Counted from the first letter of the stretch, positions 7,948-16,562 are shown. The stretch: 39,200 nt of DNA from Pseudarthrobacter cellobiosi (GCF_023913755.1 NZ_JAMXBJ010000022.1:1-39200), one strand, 5' to 3'. Numbers and translations: made by a program. The notes: generated by a model from the sequence alone, not told the origin.

Positions 7948-8151
7948 TTATTGCGCAGCCATGTGCCGCTGCACTTTCACCGCGGTGACCTCGGGGAGCT
8001 TCAGGTTCGACAGGCGGACCACAGCTTCCGGAGTTACGCGGCCGCGTTCTTTGTCCAGGGCGACGCGGAGCTGCGCGGCACGGATACCGCGGCGGATCTT
8101 CATCGCCTGAGCCTCTCGAGCCGAGACTTTGGAGTGGGTACCTTTAGTCAT
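7948..8151 (-). CDS. Small basic protein, copy 1 of a three-member family in this window
   Basis: 67 residues from an ATG with an ideal AAGGAGG seven bases upstream. The core reads RRGIRAAQLRVALDKERGRVTPEAVVRLSNLKLPEV. The same core occurs at 12151-12378 (RREILAARLKVTLDEQLGRT, VKRLSKMKLPP) and, broken by a frameshift, at 38755-38929. It is mostly helical and basic, which fits nucleic-acid binding or a partner subunit. No named family is known to me. The open frame continues upstream to 8379, but the strong ribosome site and the family alignment both put the start at 8151. Confidence 0.7.
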   Translation of the reverse strand: MTKGTHSKVSAREAQAMKIRRGIRAAQLRVALDKERGRVTPEAVVRLSNLKLPEVTAVKVQRHMAAQ

Positions 8152-8379
8152 GGTCGGCCTCCTTCGTGGATTCATTGTCTCCTGATCTATCAGGGTCGTC
8201 CACGGCGGACTCACCTGTGGTTCCACATCCCTGCTATCAGTCAGATTCTCATCGGTCTCGGTGGCCGCCACCGTGAACCCGGGCCCTCTGTTCCCAAGAA
8301 AGATGGATAGGTCGCGAGTGTGCGTCGACAGCCGAAAACCGCCTTGTTCGTCGTCGTGGACCCGGTAATGAAGACTCAA
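8152..8379 (-). pseudogene. Possible decayed acidic gene upstream of copy 1
   Basis: The frame upstream of the small basic gene reads like a protein (FRLSTHTRDLSIFLGNRGPG, then VAATETDENLTDSRDVEPQ). A shift of one frame gives a further acidic tail, SAVDDPDRSGDNESTKEADHD, whose stop overlaps the ATG at 8151. The tail matches the one upstream of copy 3 (SAIDDPNKSGDNEP), so this is probably a gene partner with a frameshift. No start was identified. The remaining stretch 8380-8577 shows nothing recognisable. Confidence 0.3.
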
Positions 8380-8577
8380 TCAGCGACCCAGCCAGGTGAC
8401 CTAAATTCTGACGTCAGGAACGAACACGATGATTCGACCAAGACATAAATCCACTGCAGGCTGCCGACGGAGCTTTTCAGAAATGATTTCGGTAAATGCG
8501 TTACGGAGAAGTGGCTCCTCAACGGGTGTGACCAAGCGCTAGGCTGTCAGCGACGTTGATGCAACAAGAGGAGCTCC

Positions 8578-9538
8578 GTGAGTTCAGAAATACCAGAACA
8601 CCTGCTGGGCACACAACAACATCGGAACGCGCGACCTCAGCGACTACCTAGTCCACATGACTACGACACCTCAGGCGCTGGCAAGCATCATCACCTCCGG
8701 CCGCATCGAGGCTCGAAAGCCCTTTGGTCTCGGCCGCGGCCTCCATATGGTCGAAGACAAACACAAAGCTGCCTGCTTCACTGAGATGCCCCTGTCAGAA
8801 CTTGACCGCCTAAGAGACCGCCGTAAGTCCTGGGGTATCGCCTTCAGACGGGATTTTGTGCTCAAGCAGGGCGGCCAGCGCGTTTGGTACCTCGACATCG
8901 ACAAAGCGCCCTATCAGGCTATCCACGGCCTCAAAGAGACGGCCTTCGAGAATCGCGACTGGGACAACCCCATCTGGGCCATCACACCCTTTGTCGATCA
9001 GCGGAATCCGGGCAAGAGCTACACCTTCGACTGGGAACGCGAATGGCGAGTCGTTGGTGGCCTGAGATTTGACCTTGAAGACGTAGTCCTTCTCATAGGC
9101 CTCGACGGCGTTGAACCGCTCTTTCACGAGAAATTCACCATCGGAGCGCCGTACTACGACGCTCGCGACATGACCTACCAATGGGCCGCAGACACCATCC
9201 CAGAGGTCGGCGCAAACATGGACGCAATCCTCGAAGAGTTCCACATAACCTTCCTAACGCCAGACAATGCTGGAATCCCGTACGACAGTGAAGATGGGTA
9301 CATGTGGGCGGGGTGCGCTACAGCCTATGAGACTGAGGACGCACTCGAATATCTGTTGCCGGAGGAGACCCCGTGGGAAGTCCTCCAGGCACTCGCCGAG
9401 CACCTCAACCCGATCAGCGTTCGATGGGCCGAACGTGAAGAAGTCGACTCGCGCGGCGACGACGATGACGACCTGGATTCTGCTGGAGCTCCTGACGAGG
9501 AGGACTCCACCTTCCAGCTACCGAACTGGAGCCTGTGA
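8578..9538 (+). pseudogene. AbiGi-like abortive-infection protein with an apparent 5' frameshift
   Basis: The long frame starts with ATG at 8657 (293 residues): SIITSGRIEARKPFG, HKAACFTEMPLSEL, GIAFRRDFVLKQGGQRVWY and FDWEREWRVVGGL. This order resembles AbiGi-type abortive-infection proteins, and more loosely DUF2971; the family call is tentative. The same frame upstream of 8657 is clearly coding (WAHNNIGTRDLSDYLVHMTT) but contains no start codon before a TGA at 8579. A GTG at 8578 with GAGGAG upstream lies in another frame and would join it by a one-base shift near 8600. The gene may be damaged, start internally at 8657, or contain a sequence error. The tail is very acidic (DDDDDLDSAG). Confidence 0.55.
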
Positions 9539-9742
9539 CCGCACTCATTTATGGGAAGAGCCGAGCACCTAGGGATAAACCCCGTGCGACGTGACGGCGT
9601 CGCCTCGTTGGTCACTAGAGCTGGTCGCGAAGAGCTCGCTGGGAGGTTAGCCGACACACCTGTTAATCGTGATTCACATCTGGTTGAATGTGGATGACTG
9701 ATCTTGACAATCCAATGAGACTCCAGCCGGAAAGATCACAGC

Positions 9743-10078
9743 ATGACAAAAACCATCAAGGCCCCTGGTACCTACCGCGGTGGTGCCTACGGCATTGCTG
9801 CGGCTAATGCTCGACTGCCTCTTGATTCTCGGCAGGCTGAAGATTTGATGGACAGGGCCGGCAACGTTACGGTGACGATTCTCCTAAACCAGGAAAACTA
9901 CTTGCGGCACGTCATCGCCTCGGCCACCGATGGCTCGTCCACCCCTGAGCTCTACGCCCACCGTGCAGCGTTCAGTTTCGGCCGGCCCTTTGCGTGCGCG
10001 GCAGAAATCACCGGCGCATCCGGTCCGGACTTTATGGTTTCCTACACCACTCACATTCGCGAGTTTCTCGACGACTGA
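9743..10078 (+). CDS. Hypothetical protein
   Basis: 111 residues from an ATG with GGAAAG upstream. Composition is normal for a soluble protein: MTKTIKAPGTYRGGAYGIAA at the start, VTVTILLNQENYLRHVIASA in the middle and SYTTHIREFLDD at the end. No family is recognised. It stands alone between the AbiGi-like gene and the transposon-derived tnpB, and converges with the latter. Confidence 0.5.
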   Translation: MTKTIKAPGTYRGGAYGIAAANARLPLDSRQAEDLMDRAGNVTVTILLNQENYLRHVIASATDGSSTPELYAHRAAFSFGRPFACAAEITGASGPDFMVSYTTHIREFLDD

Positions 10079-10084
10079 ACGCGG

Positions 10085-10359
10085 TTCTTCACAAAACCCG
10101 GGATTGTCCACTCTAACCACAGCGTCTGCGAGCCGAACCGGAATCTAAGCGGGCAAGCGCTGCCCCATCCCCGATGAGGTTTCCGTTTAGCCATTCCCCG
10201 CCTTGCCTGGAGGCGAGTCCAAGTGAGTGATGTTCCTCTCCTGGTTGGAGCGGTAGAGCCGTTCGGCCCGCACCGAGATAAGTCCGTACACCCATCCGGA
10301 CATGCGTGGAACGTCCGCTCATCACTGAGCGAAGATGACCCCTTTGTGGCCTTCCCGTT
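10085..10359 (-). ncRNA. Candidate omega RNA / right end region of the tnpB element
   Basis: In IS200/IS605 elements the guide-bearing omega RNA overlaps and follows the 3' end of tnpB. The 275 bases after this tnpB contain no gene but several local hairpins when read on the minus strand: CGCCT/AGGCG (10199-10215) and GGGCA/TGCCC (about 10152-10166). No conserved element end or guide boundary could be fixed, so this is positional inference. Confidence 0.35.
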
Positions 10360-11799
10360 TCATTGCCACCCGGTGCTCGTCCGTACCAGATACGGGTTTG
10401 CACGGGCGGCTCGGCGGGCGTTTTGCGTCTCCTCCGTGCTGGGGGCGACGGCTGCTAAAGCGGCGATGTTGCGGGCCGCGTTGACATCCCTATCGAGTAC
10501 GAAACCACAGTCCTGACATTCGAATGTTCGTTCCGCAAGTGCAAGTTTGGCTTTCACTGCGCCGCAGGTTGAACACGTTTTGCTTGTTGGCGCCCACTGA
10601 TTGATGACTATCAGCTGGGATCCGCCCCAGAACGACTTATAGGCGAGAAGGCGACGGATCCCGGCGGGGGCCACGTCGAGTATTGAGCGGTTGAGTCCGG
10701 CTTTGGCGCGAACATTTTTGCCTGGCAAATCCACTGTCCCGCGGGATGACCGTGTCATACCCGCGACGTGGAGGTCTTCGATTCCAATGATCGCCCACGT
10801 ATTGACGAGGTGGTTCGTCAGGTCATGGGCGTGACCTTCTCTTTGGCGTACTTCGAGATGGGCTAGCCGGCCGATCTTTCCGACGAGCTGCGCCCGGTTG
10901 CGGGATCCTTTCTTTGATCTGGCACGTGCCGTTTGTAGGCGTGCAAGCTTTTTTGCATGTAAGGCTTTGATACGCGGGTTGGTAATCAGGTCCCCGTTTG
11001 AGAGGGCAGCGGTAACCTTCACTCCTAGATCAACACCAACGATTCCGGCAGCCCTCTTTCGGTTCGACAGCCGGGGCATCGGAATTGTTTCTTCCACGGT
11101 GAGACTGGCATACCAACGATGGCCGCGACGATTGACCGTAACGGAAGTGACCTCAACGGAGCCGGCGCGAATCTTCCTCTGAAGGCGTCTTGCATGGTCA
11201 TGGATACGGACTTCGCCGAAAGTCGGGATCCTTAGTCGCCGAGTTGTCGTCAACCGGATCCCTGGTGACTTCCGGTCATGCGTGATCGTGAAAGAGTCTC
11301 GGGCAACACCCCGCTTCTTGAAGCGCGGGTACCCGACTCGCCGGCCAGCATGGGCTTGCTGAATGGAAGCGATCCAGTTCTTCCAAGCCTCGTCTGCCTG
11401 TCTCATCCCACCGACAAGCGCACTCCGATTCACCGCGTGAATCCAAGGCTCATGTTCCCGGCCGTCACGACCAGGCAGTAGGGACCCATTGCCGGCCGTG
11501 TCCCGGTGGGTATTCCGAATCGTGGTGAGCCAAGCATTGAAGTCAGGCGTTGACGGGATGGGGATCTTGATGTCCCTGCGAGCTTGCTCTTCGGTGAGCG
11601 CCTGCTCGTACGTCGCAAAAGCTACCTCTTGGAGCCAGAGCCGGTGGCTACTGCGTTTCGCTGCAATCGCATAGTTGTACATATATCGCGCGGCGCCCGC
11701 CCACTGGGAAAACTGTTCGGCCTGCTGCGGTGACGGATCAAGTGTGAGGCGGTATGCGCGGTAAATGACAGTGGTTGCCGTCGCGGTCAGCGTGCTCAT
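10360..11799 (-). CDS. tnpB: RNA-guided nuclease TnpB (IS200/IS605 OrfB)
   Basis: 479 residues from the ATG at 11799. The catalytic RuvC triad is visible: Asp257 in GIVGVDLGV, Glu341 in IIGIEDLHV and Asp438 in LDRDVNAARNI. A C4 zinc ribbon lies between the last two (Cys409, Cys412, Cys428, Cys431). The N-terminal helical block (YRAYRLTLDPSPQQAEQF) is typical of OrfB. TnpB proteins are RNA-guided DNA nucleases that help IS200/IS605 elements persist. No tnpA (Y1 transposase) is nearby, so this is an IS1341-type or stranded copy. All active-site residues are present, so it may still be functional. The open frame extends 42 codons upstream without a family match. The 350 bases between 11800 and 12150 show no recognisable gene. 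Confidence 0.93.
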   Translation of the reverse strand: MSTLTATATTVIYRAYRLTLDPSPQQAEQFSQWAGAARYMYNYAIAAKRSSHRLWLQEVAFATYEQALTEEQARRDIKIPIPSTPDFNAWLTTIRNTHRDTAGNGSLLPGRDGREHEPWIHAVNRSALVGGMRQADEAWKNWIASIQQAHAGRRVGYPRFKKRGVARDSFTITHDRKSPGIRLTTTRRLRIPTFGEVRIHDHARRLQRKIRAGSVEVTSVTVNRRGHRWYASLTVEETIPMPRLSNRKRAAGIVGVDLGVKVTAALSNGDLITNPRIKALHAKKLARLQTARARSKKGSRNRAQLVGKIGRLAHLEVRQREGHAHDLTNHLVNTWAIIGIEDLHVAGMTRSSRGTVDLPGKNVRAKAGLNRSILDVAPAGIRRLLAYKSFWGGSQLIVINQWAPTSKTCSTCGAVKAKLALAERTFECQDCGFVLDRDVNAARNIAALAAVAPSTEETQNARRAARANPYLVRTSTGWQ

Positions 11800-12150
11800 G
11801 ACGCCAAGGTAGTCCCAGGAAACGCCAGGGACCAGTCTCGTGGTCGCCAGAGCAACTGCAATCGGTCGTGTCAATTCTGGGCCACTATCGTCCGAATTGC
11901 GCTCGTAAATCAACCTTTTACGCACATATGTACAGGAGCGCTCCGCTGAACAATAGATCTTCGAATGAGTCTCGGTTGGCTGACTTAGGACGAGATTCGA
12001 AAGCTATTGATGGGCCTGTCCAAATTTGAGGATATTACGCGTCATGCACCAATTGTGAAGTCACGAGGAAGCCCTGCCGTTGCTGTGTGGCTTCAGCAAT
12101 AGACGATTAGTCAGCCTCCAGCGAGAATGGGAGCAGCAAGGAGGAAATCC

Positions 12151-12378
12151 ATGACCAGCCGGAGAAAGTACGACCCGAGGAGCAAGGAGCAGGTGTTTGA
12201 CACGCTGCGGCGTGAGATCCTTGCAGCTCGTTTGAAGGTCACACTCGATGAGCAGTTGGGCCGCACGACGTCCTCGACGGTGAAGCGACTGTCGAAGATG
12301 AAGCTGCCGCCGCTCGTCCGGGCGTACTGCCCGGTTGAGGTCCCAGCGGTGATGGAGCCGGGGCCTACCGACTGCTGA
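12151..12378 (+). CDS. Small basic protein, copy 2 of the family
   Basis: 75 residues from an ATG with AAGGAGG at ideal distance. The core RREILAARLKVTLDEQLGRT followed by VKRLSKMKLPP aligns with copies 1 and 3 of this window. The C-terminus differs (YCPVEVPAVMEPGPTDC), being longer and less basic than in copy 1. It is transcribed toward the minus-strand protease operon and ends before the hairpin at 12520-12572. Function unknown; an intact reading frame with a strong ribosome site argues that it is expressed. Confidence 0.65.
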   Translation: MTSRRKYDPRSKEQVFDTLRREILAARLKVTLDEQLGRTTSSTVKRLSKMKLPPLVRAYCPVEVPAVMEPGPTDC

Positions 12379-12519
12379 CGCTGATCTCGAGCCCAGATGC
12401 AACTTCGTATAGCGTGAGTGGTCCTGCCGCACTTGAGGACCCGCTGTCTGTTGTGCTGGCGGGCGATCCACACGTCGAATGGCCGGGCGTGCTTAATGCG
12501 CAGATTGGGTTGAACGCCG

Positions 12520-12572
12520 CGGTGGGCGTACATCAGCGGATTTGTTGCATAGCCGCAAATGTACGCCCACCG
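12520..12572. terminator. Strong hairpin between convergent genes
   Basis: CGGTGGGCGTACAT (12520-12533) pairs perfectly with ATGTACGCCCACCG (12559-12572), and inside it GCGG (12536-12539) pairs with CCGC (12553-12556). It lies just past the stop of the minus-strand membrane gene and after the plus-strand copy 2 gene, so a bidirectional terminator is likely. A transposon-end hairpin is an alternative. Confidence 0.5.
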
Positions 12573-12587
12573 GGGCATTCCCCACTA

Positions 12588-12818
12588 TTAGGGGACGCCG
12601 GGCATGGGTTGAGGGGTTGCACTCTTCATTCGATCCGGTGACCAGGTTGAGCTCTCCTCGACGCCGGGTGTTGTGACGGTGGAATCGCCACTCCCTCCGG
12701 GTGCCTGACTTGCCCTCTGGATAATCACGCCAACCGTGAGGAGCGCTGCAAGAATTGCAGCCAGAATCAGTCCTGCGGCCCTACGCCGCTTGTCCGTGCC
12801 GAGGTGCGCGAAAGTCAT
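12588..12818 (-). CDS. Small single-pass membrane protein
   Basis: 76 residues, preceded by the excellent ribosome site AAGGAGG. A basic N-terminus (KRRR) is followed by one hydrophobic segment at about residues 14-33 (LILAAILAALLTVGVIIQ), then a Ser/Pro/Gly-rich tail that would lie outside the cell by the positive-inside rule. It starts 24 bases after the stop of the secreted protease gene on the same strand, so the two are probably co-transcribed, and it may anchor or assist the protease at the membrane. No family is recognised. Confidence 0.65.
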   Translation of the reverse strand: MTFAHLGTDKRRRAAGLILAAILAALLTVGVIIQRASQAPGGSGDSTVTTPGVEESSTWSPDRMKSATPQPMPGVP

Positions 12819-12842
12819 GGTCTCGACCTCCTTCGATATGAA

Positions 12843-13859
12843 CTAGTACATCAGGTTGAACATGCTCAGCACGTCGCTTGAGTTAGGTGTTGCAAGCAAA
12901 AGTGGCCTGCCAACCGGCATCCTGCGGGATGTCACTGCGTAGACGTAACCCAGGTTGTAGTTGATGATGTCTTTCAACCAAGGTCCGCCACTGGCCCCGC
13001 CAGTCATATCGCAGTAGAGAGCCGAATCAGTGCTGCTGAAAGCAAAGGCTTCAGAAGTGCCATCACAGTAGTACGGAACCTCTCCGGTATAGGGCGCCCC
13101 GGCGGGCCACCCCCAAATGCGCGTGTTGCTCTGTGTGCGTGAGTTACCCGTCACAAGTCCGTTGCCGCCGGTCACGTTAACAAGCTCTTGTCCGTTCCGT
13201 GGCTGGAAGGACACAAATGCTTGGTCGTGTGACCAGTCACTACTGTTGATCCATGAATTGAATGTACGCGCCATTTCGTAGTGCCAAACGCCGTAATAGC
13301 TGTTGGGGCCGTTGAAATAGGCGGGAGCGAAGGCAAACTCCTTGAAAAAGCCTGATCCTGGACCCCCATGGACGCAATGGGCTGCGGTAATGACGAGATT
13401 CTTATGGTTGCTATTGATTACCGAACCGGAGCATACATAGTCCCTCCCATCGTACGGATTGTAATAGAACAACTTACCTGCCGTGGAAGGGACAGCCGTC
13501 GCAGCGAGAAGACCTGGTTGATCAGGATTGTTCAGTGGAGCAACTGGTTCCGTCGCCTTGGTAGCCTTCTTTTCCTTGTCCTTGCTAACGTTATCCTGGG
13601 CTTCGGCGAGACTAAGCGGAACGGCCGCGGAGGCTTCCGGCTCATCCGCAAGAATCGCCTTCTTCATTCTCTCCGCAGTCCAAGGTTTGGCTGACGCGAA
13701 TTTGTCCAGAACTGGCTTCGAAATGCTTTGCGTCTGATCTTCATTGGGAAGCGCAATCTTCCCGCTGTCTGGTGCGGCCCCGGCAACCGCGGGACCCGAA
13801 AAACTGAGAGCCAGCACCATAAAAATGGTGCTAGTCATGACCGTACCTTTTTTCCGCAC
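12843..13859 (-). CDS. Secreted trypsin-like serine protease
   Basis: About 338 residues from the GTG at 13859. An internal ATG at 13838 has a better ribosome site (AAAGG) but would lose the RKK that gives the signal peptide its positive N-region. A signal peptide is visible (IFMVLALSFSGPAVAGAA), then a Ser/Lys/Glu-rich propeptide-like stretch, then a chymotrypsin-fold domain with His in LVITAAHCV, Asp in SHDQAFVSF and Ser in CDMTGGASGGPWL. The catalytic triad is complete. The enzyme should be exported and cleave proteins outside the cell. A small membrane-protein gene follows in the same operon. Confidence 0.85.
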   Translation of the reverse strand: MRKKGTVMTSTIFMVLALSFSGPAVAGAAPDSGKIALPNEDQTQSISKPVLDKFASAKPWTAERMKKAILADEPEASAAVPLSLAEAQDNVSKDKEKKATKATEPVAPLNNPDQPGLLAATAVPSTAGKLFYYNPYDGRDYVCSGSVINSNHKNLVITAAHCVHGGPGSGFFKEFAFAPAYFNGPNSYYGVWHYEMARTFNSWINSSDWSHDQAFVSFQPRNGQELVNVTGGNGLVTGNSRTQSNTRIWGWPAGAPYTGEVPYYCDGTSEAFAFSSTDSALYCDMTGGASGGPWLKDIINYNLGYVYAVTSRRMPVGRPLLLATPNSSDVLSMFNLMY

Positions 13860-14152
13860 AGATATCCCCAACTCTTTGCCGATGCGATTAGGGCGCACTC
13901 GATCCCCAATCGACATCTTCGGATGACTTCTACTCGCCGCGCCGCCTACGCTGCTAGTTTCTTCTCCGCCTACAAATGAGGATTCACGACAAAGTCATGG
14001 CTCTGTCGGCAGTTGGGGAGAATTCTTGTCCCTTAGTTAGGTAACAGGAGAGAGCTTAACATTTAAGTCTCCTTGTTAAAAGAGCTTCGCCATTCTTTTC
14101 GGCCACCTATGTCACCCCGGCTTGGTTCACGCTCGAAGGGAGGAACGATTCT

Positions 14153-14239
14153 GTGCAAACCGCTCAAGAACGGCTCGTTCGCGAGCAATACTTGAACCGC
14201 GGCGGTCGAGGTAGGTGCCGCTCTTGCCTAAGAGGATGA
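14153..14239 (+). CDS. 28-residue small protein between a strong ribosome site and a terminator
   Basis: GTG to TGA, 28 residues: basic (RLVREQYLNRGGRGR) and ending CRSCLRG with a CxxC. GGGAGG lies eight to fourteen bases upstream of the GTG, and a perfect 12-bp terminator stem begins five bases after the stop. This framing makes a real small gene likely although the frame is short. The region 13860-14152 upstream shows no other gene and should hold promoters for this gene and the divergent protease. Confidence 0.5.
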   Translation: MQTAQERLVREQYLNRGGRGRCRSCLRG

Positions 14240-14244
14240 CCTGC

Positions 14245-14276
14245 GGACGGCGGGCCCTATCTCTGGCCCGCCGTCC
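14245..14276. terminator. Bidirectional terminator
   Basis: GGACGGCGGGCC (14245-14256) pairs perfectly with GGCCCGCCGTCC (14265-14276) around an eight-base loop. It lies between the plus-strand 28-residue gene and the 3' end of the minus-strand D5-type helicase gene and can end transcripts from both sides. Confidence 0.75.
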
Positions 14277-14442
14277 GGTAGATGACGTACTACCTCAATT
14301 TAGGACAGTGTCGGCATGCCCTCGCTGACTGGGCCGGAAGGGCGCCTCTCGAAGACTCATCCGGCCCGGTAAGCCCCATCTGGCATGGTCATCGTGTGAT
14401 CTCCTTCTTCGCTGCTGGTTATCGTGTGCACGTTCGATTCAT

Positions 14443-16212
14443 TCACGGATGGCGTGCCAGGTACGGAGTAGTCCCGGCGGCATCGTGCGCCTCCCAGGCT
14501 GAGCGGCGGACAAAGCCGCGCGCCTTCCGCTTCTTCTTCATCCATGGCGTGCCGCCACCAATTCCGTTGTCGCCGTATGGGTCCCAATCCCAGTTCCCTA
14601 CATCGAGCAGATAGTCGAACTCGGCGAGCGCCGGTTCGGGGCCAACAATCCACTGGGCGATGCCCAGTTCCTTGTCTTTGCCGTTGCCGCCGACCGGTAC
14701 TATCCAATCGCCCGGATCGACGAGCTTTTTCAGGCGTCCGGTGAACACCCTCATCGCTTCGACCGAACCCTTCGGATTCACCCGCTTCTCGTGTGCCACG
14801 AAGAGCTGATACAGCATCTCGAAGGGGAGGAAGTCCCGTTCAAAGCCGTCTCCGTATTCTTCCCAGAAGGCCACAACCTTGTCTGAGTCCGCACGAAACT
14901 CCGCTTTCGCCTTCGCGACACTCTCCGGCTCACTGAGCTTCGTATAGGCCGGCAGCTCCAGGAGTGCCATGTACGCGAACCACTCCCGCACTTCTGCACG
15001 TTTGACGTAATCGTTCTTGATGGCAGGATTCTTCTTCATCCCCGCAAACCGCTCGGGAAATTCGATGAACATCTGGCGGTCGTACATAGCCTCCGTCTTG
15101 TCCTTGTGCTTCGGGAACTCGTTCAGGCTCGCAATGGTGCTCATGATCAACTGCACCGATATTGGATCCTTGTGTTTGCGATCAAGCAAGATGGGGTCTC
15201 TCGAGATCACCTGCTTGAGTACAGCGGCATTCTCGATGAATTTGCCCACGTCATCTTCATCCACGAGATTCAGACGCTTGCCGACTGCCGAGCTGAGGGA
15301 GAACTGATCCGCAAACTTGCTCGGCGGGATACTGGTCACCAGGTGCGATCCAACGATCGCTCGAATCAACTCAAGGATCGTGCCCTTACCGTTCAAGCCG
15401 TCCCCGATGAAGTACACGAGGACTCGCCAGTCAACGGCAGGGCGCAGGCACATACCGATGACCTGCAGGACCAACGTGCGTGTTCCCTCGTCTGGGATCA
15501 CTTCGCAAAACCAATCCCAAGCGTTCCAAACGGTACCGTCCTGGTTCACGATTTCCGGCACCGGAGGTCCTACTGAGGGCAGACGTGTTGCAAACTTCGA
15601 CAGGGTCACTCGCTCAGGACCAAATGGGGTCCGCTGGCCAGTGCGGTAGTTGTACCAGCAGTCGTTCAATGGCAGCTCATCAGGGTTTACCAGCTCAGGT
15701 TCTTTTGGCACCCGGCGACGCAATGCCAGTTCGACTTCCTTGTGCCAATTCCGATCACCGGTCGGGCGGAGTTTTCCCGCCAGCTGATCCAGGAGACTGA
15801 GATCGGAGCGTCGGTAAATGCCAGTGTGATCACCCTCGTCCTGGTAAAACGAGAGCAGACCGAGCCCATCATCTGCTGATGTGCCGCCGGGAGTCACATC
15901 GCGGATGGAAAAAGCCGACTCCAGCAGAATGGCGGCTTGTATCGGCTGCAGAGTCTGGAATGAATGCAGCGATTTCATTCCGGCTACCTTGCGGGCCGCG
16001 TTTTGCTTATTAAGTACTTCCTCTGTTTTCTGCACACATACTGAACCGAGCTTATCTAGTCGGATATTGCCTACGCTTTTGGCAGTGTAGTTGGCACTTT
16101 CGACGAGAATCTCATCAAAAGTAAGTAGCAAGCTGCTAGAATTGTCGTCAGCGCCGCCAAACGCTATTTGAGCCGCCTCGTCACTGACGGGGCGGTTTTC
16201 TTTTGCGATCAC
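14443..16212 (-). CDS. D5/P4-type replicative helicase (phage/plasmid primase family, helicase part)
   Basis: 589 residues from a GTG two bases after the stop of the HTH gene, so translation is probably coupled. A D5_N-like region covers roughly residues 130-240. The superfamily 3 helicase follows: Walker A GDGLNGKGT (Lys near residue 276), Walker B-like LNLVDEDDVG, the sensor IMSTIASLNEFP, and the Arg-finger region DRQMFIEFPERF. A winged-helix-like end (VFTGRLKKLV) closes the domain. Family members open the origin and unwind DNA for plasmids, phages and satellites. The N-terminal primase domain of full P4-type proteins is not recognisable here. Iterons and a hairpin array lie upstream and fit a replication module. 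Confidence 0.85.
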   Translation of the reverse strand: MIAKENRPVSDEAAQIAFGGADDNSSSLLLTFDEILVESANYTAKSVGNIRLDKLGSVCVQKTEEVLNKQNAARKVAGMKSLHSFQTLQPIQAAILLESAFSIRDVTPGGTSADDGLGLLSFYQDEGDHTGIYRRSDLSLLDQLAGKLRPTGDRNWHKEVELALRRRVPKEPELVNPDELPLNDCWYNYRTGQRTPFGPERVTLSKFATRLPSVGPPVPEIVNQDGTVWNAWDWFCEVIPDEGTRTLVLQVIGMCLRPAVDWRVLVYFIGDGLNGKGTILELIRAIVGSHLVTSIPPSKFADQFSLSSAVGKRLNLVDEDDVGKFIENAAVLKQVISRDPILLDRKHKDPISVQLIMSTIASLNEFPKHKDKTEAMYDRQMFIEFPERFAGMKKNPAIKNDYVKRAEVREWFAYMALLELPAYTKLSEPESVAKAKAEFRADSDKVVAFWEEYGDGFERDFLPFEMLYQLFVAHEKRVNPKGSVEAMRVFTGRLKKLVDPGDWIVPVGGNGKDKELGIAQWIVGPEPALAEFDYLLDVGNWDWDPYGDNGIGGGTPWMKKKRKARGFVRRSAWEAHDAAGTTPYLARHP

Positions 16213-16214
16213 GG

Positions 16215-16508
16215 CTATGCACGTCCGAGAGCTGTAGTGAATGTCGAGACGATGATGTCCCTCTGCTCAGGCCTAAAAGGCGGGGCAGCGGCGGCCATGC
16301 GGCGCGCCCAACTCTTCAGATCGCTGTCAGAAGCGACTATGGGAATGGGTGTGACAGCGGCGTCAAGATCCGGCCTGGTGACGTAGATCTTGCGTCCATC
16401 CTTGACGGCGGGTAGACGGCCGGCCTTGATGTAACGGCGGAGGGTGATGACGCTGCGGCCGCTGCATACAGCAGCGGCGCCAAGGTCGAGACGGGTAACG
16501 GCAGGCAT
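16215..16508 (-). CDS. Helix-turn-helix DNA-binding protein upstream of the helicase
   Basis: 97 residues from the ATG at 16508 with TTGGAGC upstream; the longer open frame runs into the hairpin array and was not used. The N-terminal half is a MerR/excisionase-like winged helix: LDLGAAAVCSGRSVITLRR, YIKAGRLPAVKDGRKIYV and TRPDLDAAV. The second half (LKSWARRMAAAAPPFRPEQR) is helical. The pairing of a small HTH gene with a D5/P4 helicase is common in actinobacterial mobile elements. It may bind the nearby iterons or hairpin array and control replication; this is inference from position. Confidence 0.7.
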   Translation of the reverse strand: MPAVTRLDLGAAAVCSGRSVITLRRYIKAGRLPAVKDGRKIYVTRPDLDAAVTPIPIVASDSDLKSWARRMAAAAPPFRPEQRDIIVSTFTTALGRA

Positions 16509-16562
16509 TTGATGCTCCAAGATGAAGATGGGAGCACAACGAGAAGCCATCTGCGCGATCTT

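Noticed and set aside
12061..12578. Minus-strand frames of 136 and 155 codons
   Set aside because: They run opposite the copy 2 small basic gene, which has an ideal ribosome site and a family match, and across the hairpin at 12520-12572.
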